NCBI GenBank assembly: GCA_002842145.1
Contig: PHCF01000095.1
Span: forward strand, 1 to 34,655
Origin: Betaproteobacteria bacterium HGW-Betaproteobacteria-6
Lineage (GTDB): Bacteria > Pseudomonadota > Gammaproteobacteria > Burkholderiales > Rhodocyclaceae
Direction of reading: 5' to 3'
Length of the DNA: 34,655 nt
Below the pieces are notes generated by a model. That model did not search any database. It was given only the letters and a program-made list of their open reading frames with translations, and was not told the origin of the DNA. Shown here piece after piece: positions 8,842 to 15,609 of this stretch (positions within the stretch are counted from its first letter, which is position 1; each line of letters begins with the position of its first letter). The translations under genes and the position numbers were made by a program.

Positions 8842-10317
8842 ATGAGTTGCGCCCAATGCACCCGGAGGGTCGGCAACAAGATTATTCTGAAGCGCGAAGA
8901 CATGCAGCCGGTGTTTTCCTTCAAGCTGCGCGGCGCCTACAACAAGATCGCCAGCCTCTCGACAGAAAAGCTCAAACGCGGCGTCATCTGCGCCTCGGCC
9001 GGCAATCACGCCCAGGGCGTCGCCCTGTCGGCCAGCAAGCTCGGCTGCCGGGCGGTCATCGTCATGCCGACCTCGACGCCGGGCATCAAGATCGATGCCG
9101 TCCGCTCGCGCGGCGGCGAAGTCGTGCTGCACGGTGATTCCTTCGACGAAGCTTATGCCCACGCCGTCGAACTGGAGAAATCGGAGAAACTGACCTTCGT
9201 CCATCCCTTCGACGATCCCGAGGTGATTGCCGGGCAGGGCACCGTCGCCATGGAGATCCTGCGTCAGCACTCGCGCCACAGCGGCCCGATCACCGCCGTT
9301 TTCTGTGCCATCGGCGGTGGCGGACTGGCCGCCGGGGTGGCCGCCTACATCAAGCGCCTGCGCCCGGAAATCAAGGTGATCGGCGTTGAAACCTTCGACG
9401 CCGATGCGATGAAGCAATCGATCGCCAAGGGCCATCGCGTGCGCCTTGACCAGGTCGGCCTGTTTGCCGACGGCACCGCTGTCAAGTTCGTCGGCGAGGA
9501 AACCTTCCGGCTGTGCAAGGAGTACCTCGACGACATCATCCTCGTTGATACCGACGCCATCTGCGCGGCCATCAAGGACGTTTTCGAGGACACCCGCTCC
9601 ATCCTCGAACCGGCTGGCGCGCTCGCCGTCGCCGGCGCCAAGGAATACGCCCGCCAGCACAAGCTCAAGGACAAGAACCTGATCGCCGTGACGTCCGGCG
9701 CCAATATGAATTTCGATCGCCTGCGCTTCGTCGCCGAGCGCGCCGAATTCGGCGAACAGCGCGAAGCCGTCTTCGCCGTCACGCTGCCCGAGAAACCCGG
9801 TGCCTACAAGAAATTCCTGGCCCTGATCGGCAGGCGCAACGTCACCGAATTCAACTACCGCTACCACACCGCCAGCGAAGCCCACGTCTTCGTCGGCGTC
9901 CAGGTTGCCGACCGCAAGGAATCGCTCAAGGTCGTCGATAGCCTGCAAAAGCACGGCTACCCGACGCTCGACCTGAGCGATGACGAAATGGCCAAGAACC
10001 ATATCCGTCACATGGTCGGCGGCCACGCCCCGGCGGTCTGCGCCGCCGGCGAAGAAGGGGGCCTGCACGAGTTGCTCTACCGCTTCGAATTCCCCGAAAA
10101 ACCAGGCGCGCTGATGAACTTCCTGACCCAGATGAGCGCCGGCTGGAACATCAGCCTGTTCCACTACCGCAACCACGGCGCCGACTACGGCCGCGTGCTG
10201 GTCGGCATGCAGGTGCCGCCGGGCGATATGGGCCAGTTCAAGGAATTCCTGACCAACCTGGGCTACGCCCACTGGGACGAAAGCCAGAACCCGGCGTACA
10301 AGCTGTTCTTGGGCTGA
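8842..10317 (+). CDS. ilvA: Threonine ammonia-lyase, biosynthetic, with shortened N terminus
   Basis: PLP enzyme that deaminates threonine to 2-oxobutanoate, the first step to isoleucine. The catalytic domain starts almost at once: KREDMQPVFSFKLRGAYNK puts the PLP lysine at residue 28, and the glycine loop GGGGLAAG is present. Two ACT-like regulatory domains follow (ALPEKPGA-type turns at VTLPEKPGAYKKF and FEFPEKPGALMNF), the layout of the long, isoleucine-regulated form. In E. coli the PLP lysine is near position 62, so roughly 34 N-terminal residues are missing, including the usual ARVYD stretch. The sequence turns family-like at RRVGNKIILK, straight after a few unrelated codons, so a deletion at about 8850-8866 is likely. 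The ATG at 8842 is only the first available start; an out-of-frame ATG lies at 8856. Confidence 0.9.
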   Translation: MSCAQCTRRVGNKIILKREDMQPVFSFKLRGAYNKIASLSTEKLKRGVICASAGNHAQGVALSASKLGCRAVIVMPTSTPGIKIDAVRSRGGEVVLHGDSFDEAYAHAVELEKSEKLTFVHPFDDPEVIAGQGTVAMEILRQHSRHSGPITAVFCAIGGGGLAAGVAAYIKRLRPEIKVIGVETFDADAMKQSIAKGHRVRLDQVGLFADGTAVKFVGEETFRLCKEYLDDIILVDTDAICAAIKDVFEDTRSILEPAGALAVAGAKEYARQHKLKDKNLIAVTSGANMNFDRLRFVAERAEFGEQREAVFAVTLPEKPGAYKKFLALIGRRNVTEFNYRYHTASEAHVFVGVQVADRKESLKVVDSLQKHGYPTLDLSDDEMAKNHIRHMVGGHAPAVCAAGEEGGLHELLYRFEFPEKPGALMNFLTQMSAGWNISLFHYRNHGADYGRVLVGMQVPPGDMGQFKEFLTNLGYAHWDESQNPAYKLFLG

Positions 10318-10333
10318 ACGTTCCGGCCCGGTT

Positions 10334-10376
10334 GGCTGCCACGGTCAACCGGGAAAAAAACCTTAATTTGAAATGT
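10334..10376 (-). repeat. Dispersed GGTTGACCGT repeat, copy 3 (left inverted repeat of the 292-bp segment)
   Basis: On the plus strand TGCCACGGTCAACCGGG is followed by A-residues. It also forms the right arm of a perfect 8-bp hairpin (CCCGGTTG at 10327-10334, CAACCGGG at 10346-10353) just after the ilvA stop. The hairpin is followed by A, not T, so it does not look like a plus-strand terminator. Confidence 0.82.
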
Positions 10377-10628
10377 GGGCCCGATAGCCAGAGGCTCAGA
10401 CAAGGCACGCTTGGGCGACCCACAAGGCCGCCATCCCCGCCGCAATTGTTGCCAGCACGCTGCGCGTCAGGCGAGCATCGAGCAGTGCAAGCAGCGCCGC
10501 CATCCTAATCGATTGGCACCAAGCCGATTGTTCCGGCTGCAACGCAGGAAGCAGAATGCGTCAGGAAAGTTCACGCCAGCCCGCCCATCCATATCATTTT
10601 TCGCGATTTTTCCCGGTCGACCGTGGCA
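10337..10628. mobile_element. MITE-like 292-bp noncoding segment with 22-bp terminal inverted repeats
   Basis: Bases 10337-10358 and the reverse complement of 10607-10628 match at 21 of 22 positions; the one difference is A against G in the GGTCRACC core. The outer ends are TGCCAC/GTGGCA and the A/T-tracts face inward. Both ends belong to the dispersed repeat family found elsewhere in the window. There is no transposase and no obvious target-site duplication (flanks TTGGC and AACCC). The interior holds no convincing gene. It may be a miniature non-autonomous element or simply two neighbouring repeats in opposite orientation. Confidence 0.5.
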
Positions 10629-10632
10629 AACC
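10592..10632 (+). repeat. Dispersed GGTTGACCGT repeat, copy 4 (right inverted repeat)
   Basis: Plus-strand order is TATCATTTTTCGCG, then TTTTTCCCGGTCGACCGTGG, then CAAACC. This copy has GGTCGACC, a perfect palindrome, in place of GGTTGACC. It forms the right end of the inverted pair with the copy at 10334. Confidence 0.8.
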
Positions 10633-10649
10633 CGCTTTTTTTACGCAAA

Positions 10650-10732
10650 TTACCCCATAACAATTAAATTTATTGGGTAACCATTTTTGGCTGCGTTACA
10701 CTTACCCAATGATATTTGTTTTTATTGGGTAA
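10650..10732. promoter_or_regulatory. Cluster of ATTGGGTAA sites upstream of the nucleotidyltransferase-fold gene
   Basis: Three exact copies of the 9-mer ATTGGGTAA occur within 61 bp: plus at 10672-10680, minus at 10702-10710, plus at 10724-10732. A one-mismatch minus copy (TTACCCCAT) lies at 10650-10658. The two plus copies are part of a 16-bp direct repeat, TTTATTGGGTAACCAT, 52 bp apart (about five helical turns); the second overlaps the ATG at 10735. A weak promoter fits between them (TTGGCT near 10687, GATATT about 18 bp on). This looks like an operator for a dedicated repressor, whose gene is not visible here. Confidence 0.6.
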
Positions 10733-10734
10733 CC

Positions 10735-11778
10735 ATGAAAACCCCGGTGCTTTTCCGCCCGAACCAGCCCGCTTTCCGCCAGCAATATGCCGCACTTAGA
10801 GAGCAGTCACTCACTGCCGACACCTTGCTAGCCGGCACTCCGGGTACCTTGCAACTGCGCCGCGGCACCGGTTACGCCTACTGGTACCGAGTCTATTATC
10901 CGGTGCCCGGCAAGCAGGCGGAAACGCTGGTCGGGCGCGAGGGCGATAGCGCCGCCGAAAGCGCCATGCGGGCGCAGATGGAAGCCGCCGAATCGACCGC
11001 CCGCCAGGTCGGCATGTTGCGCAAGCTCGGCTTTCACGTCGCCGACAAGGTCAGCGCCCGCGCTCTGGTTGAGCTGCACAACCTCGGCGCCTTCAAAGGT
11101 GGCCTGCTGCTCGCCGGCAGCCTCGGCTGCATTGCCTGGCTCAATGAACTTGGCGCCCGTCTTCGCCAGCCGGCTGGCGAACCGGCCATCCCGCCGCGTC
11201 TTGAACTGGTCGCCCCGGATGCCGCCCTGAGCCAAGGGCTTGCCGCCGCGCAGCCCTTCGTCTCCGTAACCGGTGCCGAAACGGCCGACGACTCGGCAAC
11301 CGGGCCTACAAGCCGCGCTGCCTTCGCCTTGCCCGGCCTCCCCCCGATACCAACCGACATTCTTGTCGCCGGCCCGCGCTTTGGCGCGGCTGAATCGACG
11401 CCCGGGCTGGCCTGGTCGACCACCACAACGCCAGACCACGCCTATTTGCTTGCCAACCCCGCGCCAGGCGCTTTGCTCGCAGGCGGCCACTGCATACCCG
11501 TCCGCCTGCCGCAGGCCGCCCGGCTCGTCTGGCACCAGCTCTACGGCAGCCTCCATCACGCGGTGCCGCAGGCGCTGGTCGAACGTCGGTTAGCCCTCAG
11601 CCTCGCCGCCGCCGTTCTTGCTTTCGATCCTTGGGCCATGCTCACTGCCTGGGAAGCGGCGCCGTCTGCCATCATCGAGCCGCTTGGCCAACTGCGCGAC
11701 AGCCTGTTGAGCAGCGCTGCTGCCCACCCGGATTTGCAGGATCTGCTCGCCGACTGCCTGAGCGCGCGCCCAAGCTGA
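10735..11778 (+). CDS. GSU2403-like nucleotidyltransferase-fold protein
   Basis: Protein of 347 residues from the ATG at 10735. The frame is open 16 codons further back, but those codons cover the repeated operator sites and are unlikely to be coding. Family pointers are the N-terminal LQLRRGTGYAYWYRVYYP with a following LVG, and the GGLLLAGSLGCIAWLNELG segment, which resembles the GSU2403 (NTP_transf_8-like) group of nucleotidyltransferase-fold proteins. A catalytic GS...DxD pattern is not obvious; PIPTDILVAG may supply one acidic residue. The middle is Ala/Pro-rich. The substrate is unknown, and a toxin-antitoxin or defence role is possible only by analogy with other nucleotidyltransferases. 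It stands alone, with its own AT-rich control region and dispersed repeats on both sides. Confidence 0.7.
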   Translation: MKTPVLFRPNQPAFRQQYAALREQSLTADTLLAGTPGTLQLRRGTGYAYWYRVYYPVPGKQAETLVGREGDSAAESAMRAQMEAAESTARQVGMLRKLGFHVADKVSARALVELHNLGAFKGGLLLAGSLGCIAWLNELGARLRQPAGEPAIPPRLELVAPDAALSQGLAAAQPFVSVTGAETADDSATGPTSRAAFALPGLPPIPTDILVAGPRFGAAESTPGLAWSTTTTPDHAYLLANPAPGALLAGGHCIPVRLPQAARLVWHQLYGSLHHAVPQALVERRLALSLAAAVLAFDPWAMLTAWEAAPSAIIEPLGQLRDSLLSSAAAHPDLQDLLADCLSARPS

Positions 11779-11790
11779 ACAGGTTCTCTG

Positions 11791-11833
11791 TTTCAATTTC
11801 GGTCATTTTTTCGGGTTGACCGTAGCAATCGCC
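11791..11833 (+). repeat. Dispersed GGTTGACCGT repeat, copy 5
   Basis: Plus-strand order is TTTCAATTTCGGTCA, T-tract, CGGGTTGACCGTAG, CAATCGCC. It begins 12 bp after the stop of the nucleotidyltransferase-fold gene and points the same way as that gene, as copy 1 does relative to the dehydrogenase. Confidence 0.82.
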
Positions 11834-11893
11834 CGGCAAGCGTTCCGCCTGCAACGCCGAGTCTGCATCCACGCTGCCAAGGCAGCCCAAGAT

Positions 11894-12337
11894 CTAGCGT
11901 TGAGCCAGATTTTTCGCCACGGTCCCGCTCGCCACCTGCCGCCCCCAAAGCTGATAGACCTTGCCGGAGCTCGAGAAAACAAGGACGGGGCTGTAGTAGC
12001 GCTGGGACACGATGGCCGAGTCGACTTCGATATTGACCTGACCGCCGCTGGCAGGTCCGGCCGTGCCGCCCGCTATGCCAAGTTGCGCCGGATTGAGCGT
12101 CATGACCATACGGACAACGGCAGCTTCCGGCAAAACCGACCGCTGTTCGATGCGAACCTGAAGGCCCGGCGTCGGGTGCTCGTTTTTCTGCCCGTCAGGA
12201 CCCAACGCCACGTTGGCAACGCGCTGGCAATCGCTGGCGCCATCGCAGGCGAGCAGATAAAGGTCATAGGCGGTGGTTGCCGCATACACCGGCATGGCTA
12301 GTAAAGCGGTGAAACCGAGGGGAAATAGTGCGCGCAT
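11894..12337 (-). CDS. Secreted hypothetical protein
   Basis: Unrecognised protein of 147 residues. The start at 12337 is preceded by an AAGGAG ribosome site about 10 bp upstream and gives a clean Sec signal peptide (MRALFPLGFTALLAMPVYA, then ATTAYDLY). The frame is open 12 codons further back, but those lack a ribosome site and would spoil the signal peptide. The mature part has two Cys residues (ACDGASDCQ), likely a disulfide, and alternating hydrophobic stretches that suggest a periplasmic beta-rich protein. No known domain is recognised. It is transcribed divergently from cysK, and copy 5 of the dispersed repeat lies about 60 bp beyond its stop. Confidence 0.75.
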   Translation of the reverse strand: MRALFPLGFTALLAMPVYAATTAYDLYLLACDGASDCQRVANVALGPDGQKNEHPTPGLQVRIEQRSVLPEAAVVRMVMTLNPAQLGIAGGTAGPASGGQVNIEVDSAIVSQRYYSPVLVFSSSGKVYQLWGRQVASGTVAKNLAQR

Positions 12338-12686
12338 CCCTGAACTCCTTTCAGCCTGGGCCAATCGGCGCAAGGGCAGACCGGTACGGACCTATGACAT
12401 ATGCCTGTTGAAGCAGCCAGAATGTCAGGGCAGCGGGCGGTCGTCAATCAGGCAAACGTCATATTTCGGCATCTTTGTCGCGATCATCGGCGGATAGCTC
12501 GCCACGCGTTAATTCGCTTTAATTATATTCATGTAAATTTCAATTCTTTTACAGAATATATAGCGCGGTCTAGGCTTCCATCATCGCATCATCAAACAAC
12601 CCTCAACTCGCCAGCAAGCGTCTGCCACCTACCCACGACGGGCATGGAGTCGCCTACAATCACTCACCCCCTTCCGGAGTCTTCCC
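12338..12686. other. Intergenic region upstream of cysK
   Basis: About 350 bp between two divergent starts without a convincing gene. Bases 12505-12565 are clearly AT-rich compared with the surroundings and probably hold the promoter(s), but no strong -35/-10 pair can be named. A CGGAG ribosome site lies about 10 bp before the cysK ATG. Confidence 0.5.
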
Positions 12687-13619
12687 ATGAAAATCGCCAA
12701 CGATGTCACAGAACTGATCGGCAACACGCCGCTGGTCAAGCTCAACCGCGTCACCGCCGGCAGCACCGCGACGGTGCTCGCCAAACTGGAATTTTTCAAC
12801 CCGGGCAGCAGCGTCAAGGACCGCATCGCCGTGGCCATGCTCGACGCCGCCCAAGCCGCCGGCAAGATCGGCCCGGACACCGTCGTGCTTGAACCAACCT
12901 CGGGCAATACCGGCATCGGTCTGGCCATGGTCTGCGCGGCGCGTGGCATCAAGTGCGCGTTCACCATGCCGGAAACGATGAGCCGCGAACGCAAGCTCCT
13001 GCTCAAAGCCTACGGCGCCGAACTGATTCTGACCCCCGGCCCGGACGGCATGGGTGGCGCCATCAAGAAGGCCGAGGAACTGGCCGCCGCCGATGGCCGC
13101 TATTTCATCCCGCAACAATTTGAAAATCCGGCCAACCCGGCCGTACACCGCCGGACGACGGCCGAGGAAATCTGGCGCGACACCGACGGGCAGGTCGATA
13201 TTTTCATCGCCGGTGTCGGCACCGGCGGCACGGTGACCGGGGTCGGCGAGACGCTGAAAGCCAGGAACCCGAACATCCAGGTCATCGCCATCGAACCCGA
13301 TGCCTCGCCGGTGCTCTCCGGCGGCGCCAAGGGTCCGCACCCGATCCAGGGCATCGGCGCCGGCTTCGTCCCGGCCGTGCTCAACACCACCGTTTACGAC
13401 GAGGTGATCCGCGTCAAGAACGACGACGCCCTGACCATGGCCCGCCGCATGGCCACCGAAGAAGGCCTGCTCGTCGGCATTTCTTCCGGCGCCGCCAGCT
13501 GGGCCGCGGTTGAAGTCGCCAAACGCCCCGAGAATGCCGGCAAGAACATCGTCGTCATCATCCCGTCCTGCGGCGAACGCTACCTGTCGACCGTGCTTTA
13601 TCAGCACCTTGAGGTTTGA
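12687..13619 (+). CDS. cysK: Cysteine synthase A (O-acetylserine sulfhydrylase)
   Basis: PLP enzyme that makes cysteine from O-acetylserine and sulfide. The 310-residue product has the family opening [13 protein letters not shown], the PLP lysine K44 in NPGSSVKDR, the substrate loop TSGNTG at residues 71-76, the glycine loop GTGGTVTG, and the C-terminal [10 protein letters not shown]. The match to the CysK type ([14 protein letters not shown]) is better than to CysM. An upstream CGGAG ribosome site supports the ATG. The stop overlaps the TTG start of the next gene, so the two are translated together. The pairing of cysteine formation with a C-S lyase suggests a sulfur amino acid unit. Confidence 0.92.
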   Translation: MKIANDVTELIGNTPLVKLNRVTAGSTATVLAKLEFFNPGSSVKDRIAVAMLDAAQAAGKIGPDTVVLEPTSGNTGIGLAMVCAARGIKCAFTMPETMSRERKLLLKAYGAELILTPGPDGMGGAIKKAEELAAADGRYFIPQQFENPANPAVHRRTTAEEIWRDTDGQVDIFIAGVGTGGTVTGVGETLKARNPNIQVIAIEPDASPVLSGGAKGPHPIQGIGAGFVPAVLNTTVYDEVIRVKNDDALTMARRMATEEGLLVGISSGAASWAAVEVAKRPENAGKNIVVIIPSCGERYLSTVLYQHLEV

Positions 13620-14746
13620 GTAACTTCGACACCCCGATCGACCGGCGCAACTCCGACTCCATCAAATGGAGCAAGTACGCCGGTCGCGATGTCCTGCCGC
13701 TGTGGGTGGCAGACATGGATTTCGCCGCGCCGCCGGCTGTCATCGAAACGCTTCACCGGCGCATCGAGCACAGTGTTTTCGGCTATGGCGGGCCGTGGCC
13801 ATCGCTTACAGAGTCAGTACTCGCTCACCTTGAAGGCGAATACCAGTGGCGCATCGAAGCCGAATGGATTGTCTGGCTGCCGGGTCTGGTCACCGGCCTC
13901 AACGTTACCTGCCGGGCCGTCGATGGCGAGGTGCTGACCGCCACCCCGATCTATCCGCCTTTCCTCTCCGCGCCGCATTTCTCCGGCCGCAAACTCAATC
14001 GCGCCGAGCTGGCGTGCACTGACGACGGCTGGCGTTTTGACCAAGCAGCCATGCAGGCCGCGCTGACGCCGGACACCGAGCTGTTCCTGCTCTGCCACCC
14101 GCACAACCCGGTCGGCCGCTGCTGGCGCCGCGACGAACTGCTCGAACTGGCCGCCCTGGCCGAAGCCAATGACCTTATCGTCTGCTCCGACGAAATCCAC
14201 TGCGGCCTGATCCTCGACGCCGACCGGCGCCACATCCCCTTCGCCAGCCTGTCGCCGGCAGCGGCAAGACGCAGCATCACGCTCATGGCGCCGTCGAAAA
14301 CCTTCAACATCCCCGGCCTCGGCTGCGCTTTCGCGGTCATTCCCGACGCCAGCTTGCGCCGCCGCTTCGAACACGCCATGCACGGCATCGTCCCGCACGT
14401 GAACGTGCTCGGGCTGGCCGCCTGCGAAGCGGCCTACCGCGACAGCGGCGACTGGCACCGCGAATTGATAGCCTACCTGCGTACCAACCGCGATTTGGTG
14501 ATTGCTACGGTCAACCGGGAAAAAGGGGCAAAAATGAAATCGGTCGAAGCCACCTATCTGGCCTGGATCGATGTCCGCGAACTCGGTCTGGCCAAGCCGG
14601 CCGCCCATTTCGAAGCGCACGGTCTCGGCCTTTCCGACGGCGCCGACTTCGGTGCACCGGGCTGGCTGCGCCTGAATTTCGGCTGCCCGCGCAGCACCCT
14701 CGAAGAAGCGCTCACGCGTTTCAGCACCGCCTGCCGGGCCGCATGA
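13616..14746 (+). CDS. MalY/PatB family C-S lyase (cystathionine beta-lyase type aminotransferase)
   Basis: Fold-type I PLP enzyme of 376 residues. Visible signatures are the N terminus ending in [52 protein letters not shown], and the PLP lysine K228 in [10 protein letters not shown]. Members cleave the C-S bond of cystathionine or cysteine conjugates; the preferred substrate here is not known. The start is a TTG at 13616 that overlaps the cysK stop (TTGA), and the stop overlaps the next ATG (ATGA), so the three genes form a coupled operon. Around residues 298-310 the protein ([13 protein letters not shown]) is encoded by a copy of the dispersed repeat, in frame, in a segment that normally varies between the conserved NRD and EATYLAWID blocks. 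Confidence 0.88.
   Translation: MSNFDTPIDRRNSDSIKWSKYAGRDVLPLWVADMDFAAPPAVIETLHRRIEHSVFGYGGPWPSLTESVLAHLEGEYQWRIEAEWIVWLPGLVTGLNVTCRAVDGEVLTATPIYPPFLSAPHFSGRKLNRAELACTDDGWRFDQAAMQAALTPDTELFLLCHPHNPVGRCWRRDELLELAALAEANDLIVCSDEIHCGLILDADRRHIPFASLSPAAARRSITLMAPSKTFNIPGLGCAFAVIPDASLRRRFEHAMHGIVPHVNVLGLAACEAAYRDSGDWHRELIAYLRTNRDLVIATVNREKGAKMKSVEATYLAWIDVRELGLAKPAAHFEAHGLGLSDGADFGAPGWLRLNFGCPRSTLEEALTRFSTACRAA
14508..14543 (-). repeat. Dispersed GGTTGACCGT repeat, copy 6, inside the C-S lyase gene
   Basis: On the minus strand the order is CCGATTTCATTTTTGCCCC, TTTTT, CCCGGTTGACCGTAGCAATC. Despite lying inside a coding region it keeps the core and both flanks of the intergenic copies, and on the plus strand it is read in frame as protein. 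Confidence 0.8.
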
Positions 14747-15033
14747 ACACCTATCTGCTGAGCCTTTATTTCCTGTTCGTCGCCGCACTCTGCCAGGCGC
14801 TGATCGGCGGTTTCGCCCTGAAATCCTCGCTGGCCCGCCAGCTACCGAGCGACCGCCGGCGCATGTGGGCGGCCTTCAGTATCGGCGCGCTGCTCCTCGC
14901 CCTGCACCACAGCTACACGCTGAACCTCGCAGCACAAACCGGGCTTTACGATTTCAGCCAGGCCACACTGGCCCTGCTCGCCGGACTGGCAACGAGCTAC
15001 GCTGTGTGGCGCCTGAGGCAGCTCAAACCCTGA
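14743..15033 (+). CDS. Small membrane protein of unknown function
   Basis: Unrecognised 96-residue protein with three likely membrane helices: residues 4-26, roughly 40-60 (MWAAFSIGALLLALHHSYTL) and roughly 70-90 (ATLALLAGLATSYAVW), and a positively charged C-terminal end (RLRQLKP). Its ATG overlaps the stop of the C-S lyase gene (ATGA), so it is translationally coupled to it. Its 3' end overlaps the convergent 5-formyl-THF cyclo-ligase gene by 11 bp. No function can be given. Confidence 0.78.
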   Translation: MNTYLLSLYFLFVAALCQALIGGFALKSSLARQLPSDRRRMWAAFSIGALLLALHHSYTLNLAAQTGLYDFSQATLALLAGLATSYAVWRLRQLKP

Positions 15034-15595
15034 AACTACCCGCTTCGGTGACGATCCAGTCGAGCCGCTGATCGTGGCTTTCAGGCCGGATCGTATCCAG
15101 CCGGTTGGTCTCGAAACCAACGCCAACAGCCAGCGGGCGAGGGGAGAGCGCAGCCAGCGTCCGGTCGAAATAGCCGCCACCGTAACCGAGCCGATACCCC
15201 GCTGCGTCGAAACCGTTGAGCGGCAGCAGAATCAGATCGGGCACCACGAAATCACCGGCCAGCGGCGTCGGAATTCCGTAGCGATCTGCTTCCAGCGGCG
15301 TCTGCGCCGTCCACTCACGAAAGGCCAGCGGCGTATCTTCGGCGACGACGACGGGCAGGGCAGCCTTTGCCCCAAGTGCCGCCCACCGTTCGACGACAGC
15401 CCGGACATCCGGCTCGTGCTTGATTGGCCAGCAAAAAGCGACAACGCGAGGCACCGGCAAGGCCGCCAGCAAGTGCTCGACAATGCGCGCCGACAACCCG
15501 GCATGCGCCGCCTCGCCAAGCAGCGACCGGCGGGCCACCATCTCACGCCGCAATACCCGGCGCCATGCCGTGTTATCCTCGTTCAGTTCAACCAT
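15023..15595 (-). CDS. 5-formyltetrahydrofolate cyclo-ligase
   Basis: ATP-dependent enzyme that converts 5-formyl-THF to 5,10-methenyl-THF, clearing a folate side product. The 190-residue length is normal. The signature is GYRLGYGGGYFDRTLA near the C terminus, preceded by the DLILLPLNGFD strand. The N-terminal helix RRVLRREMVARR is also typical. The start used is the ATG at 15595; only 14 bp separate it from the divergent lytic transglycosylase gene, so both promoters must lie inside the neighbouring coding regions or very close. The 3' end overlaps the previous gene tail to tail. Confidence 0.92.
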   Translation of the reverse strand: MVELNEDNTAWRRVLRREMVARRSLLGEAAHAGLSARIVEHLLAALPVPRVVAFCWPIKHEPDVRAVVERWAALGAKAALPVVVAEDTPLAFREWTAQTPLEADRYGIPTPLAGDFVVPDLILLPLNGFDAAGYRLGYGGGYFDRTLAALSPRPLAVGVGFETNRLDTIRPESHDQRLDWIVTEAGSFRV

Positions 15596-15609
15596 GGCAG
15601 TAATCTAGC

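Noticed and set aside
8839..10272. Long open frame on the minus strand opposite ilvA
   Set aside because: It is a codon-bias shadow of ilvA; its product is a low-complexity mix without recognisable motifs.
10396..10503. Small minus-strand frame of 35 codons (starts MAALLALLDARL, hydrophobic) inside the 292-bp segment
   Set aside because: It could be the tail of a membrane protein gene, but there is no ribosome site, no family match and no continuation upstream, so it is not called as a gene.
12505..12565. AT-rich stretch upstream of cysK considered as a specific promoter
   Set aside because: No -35/-10 pair with acceptable match and spacing could be fixed, so only the region is noted.
15596..15609. 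Only 14 bp between the divergent 5-formyl-THF cyclo-ligase and slt starts, suspected as another deletion
   Set aside because: Both proteins have complete, family-like N termini, so no missing sequence can be shown.
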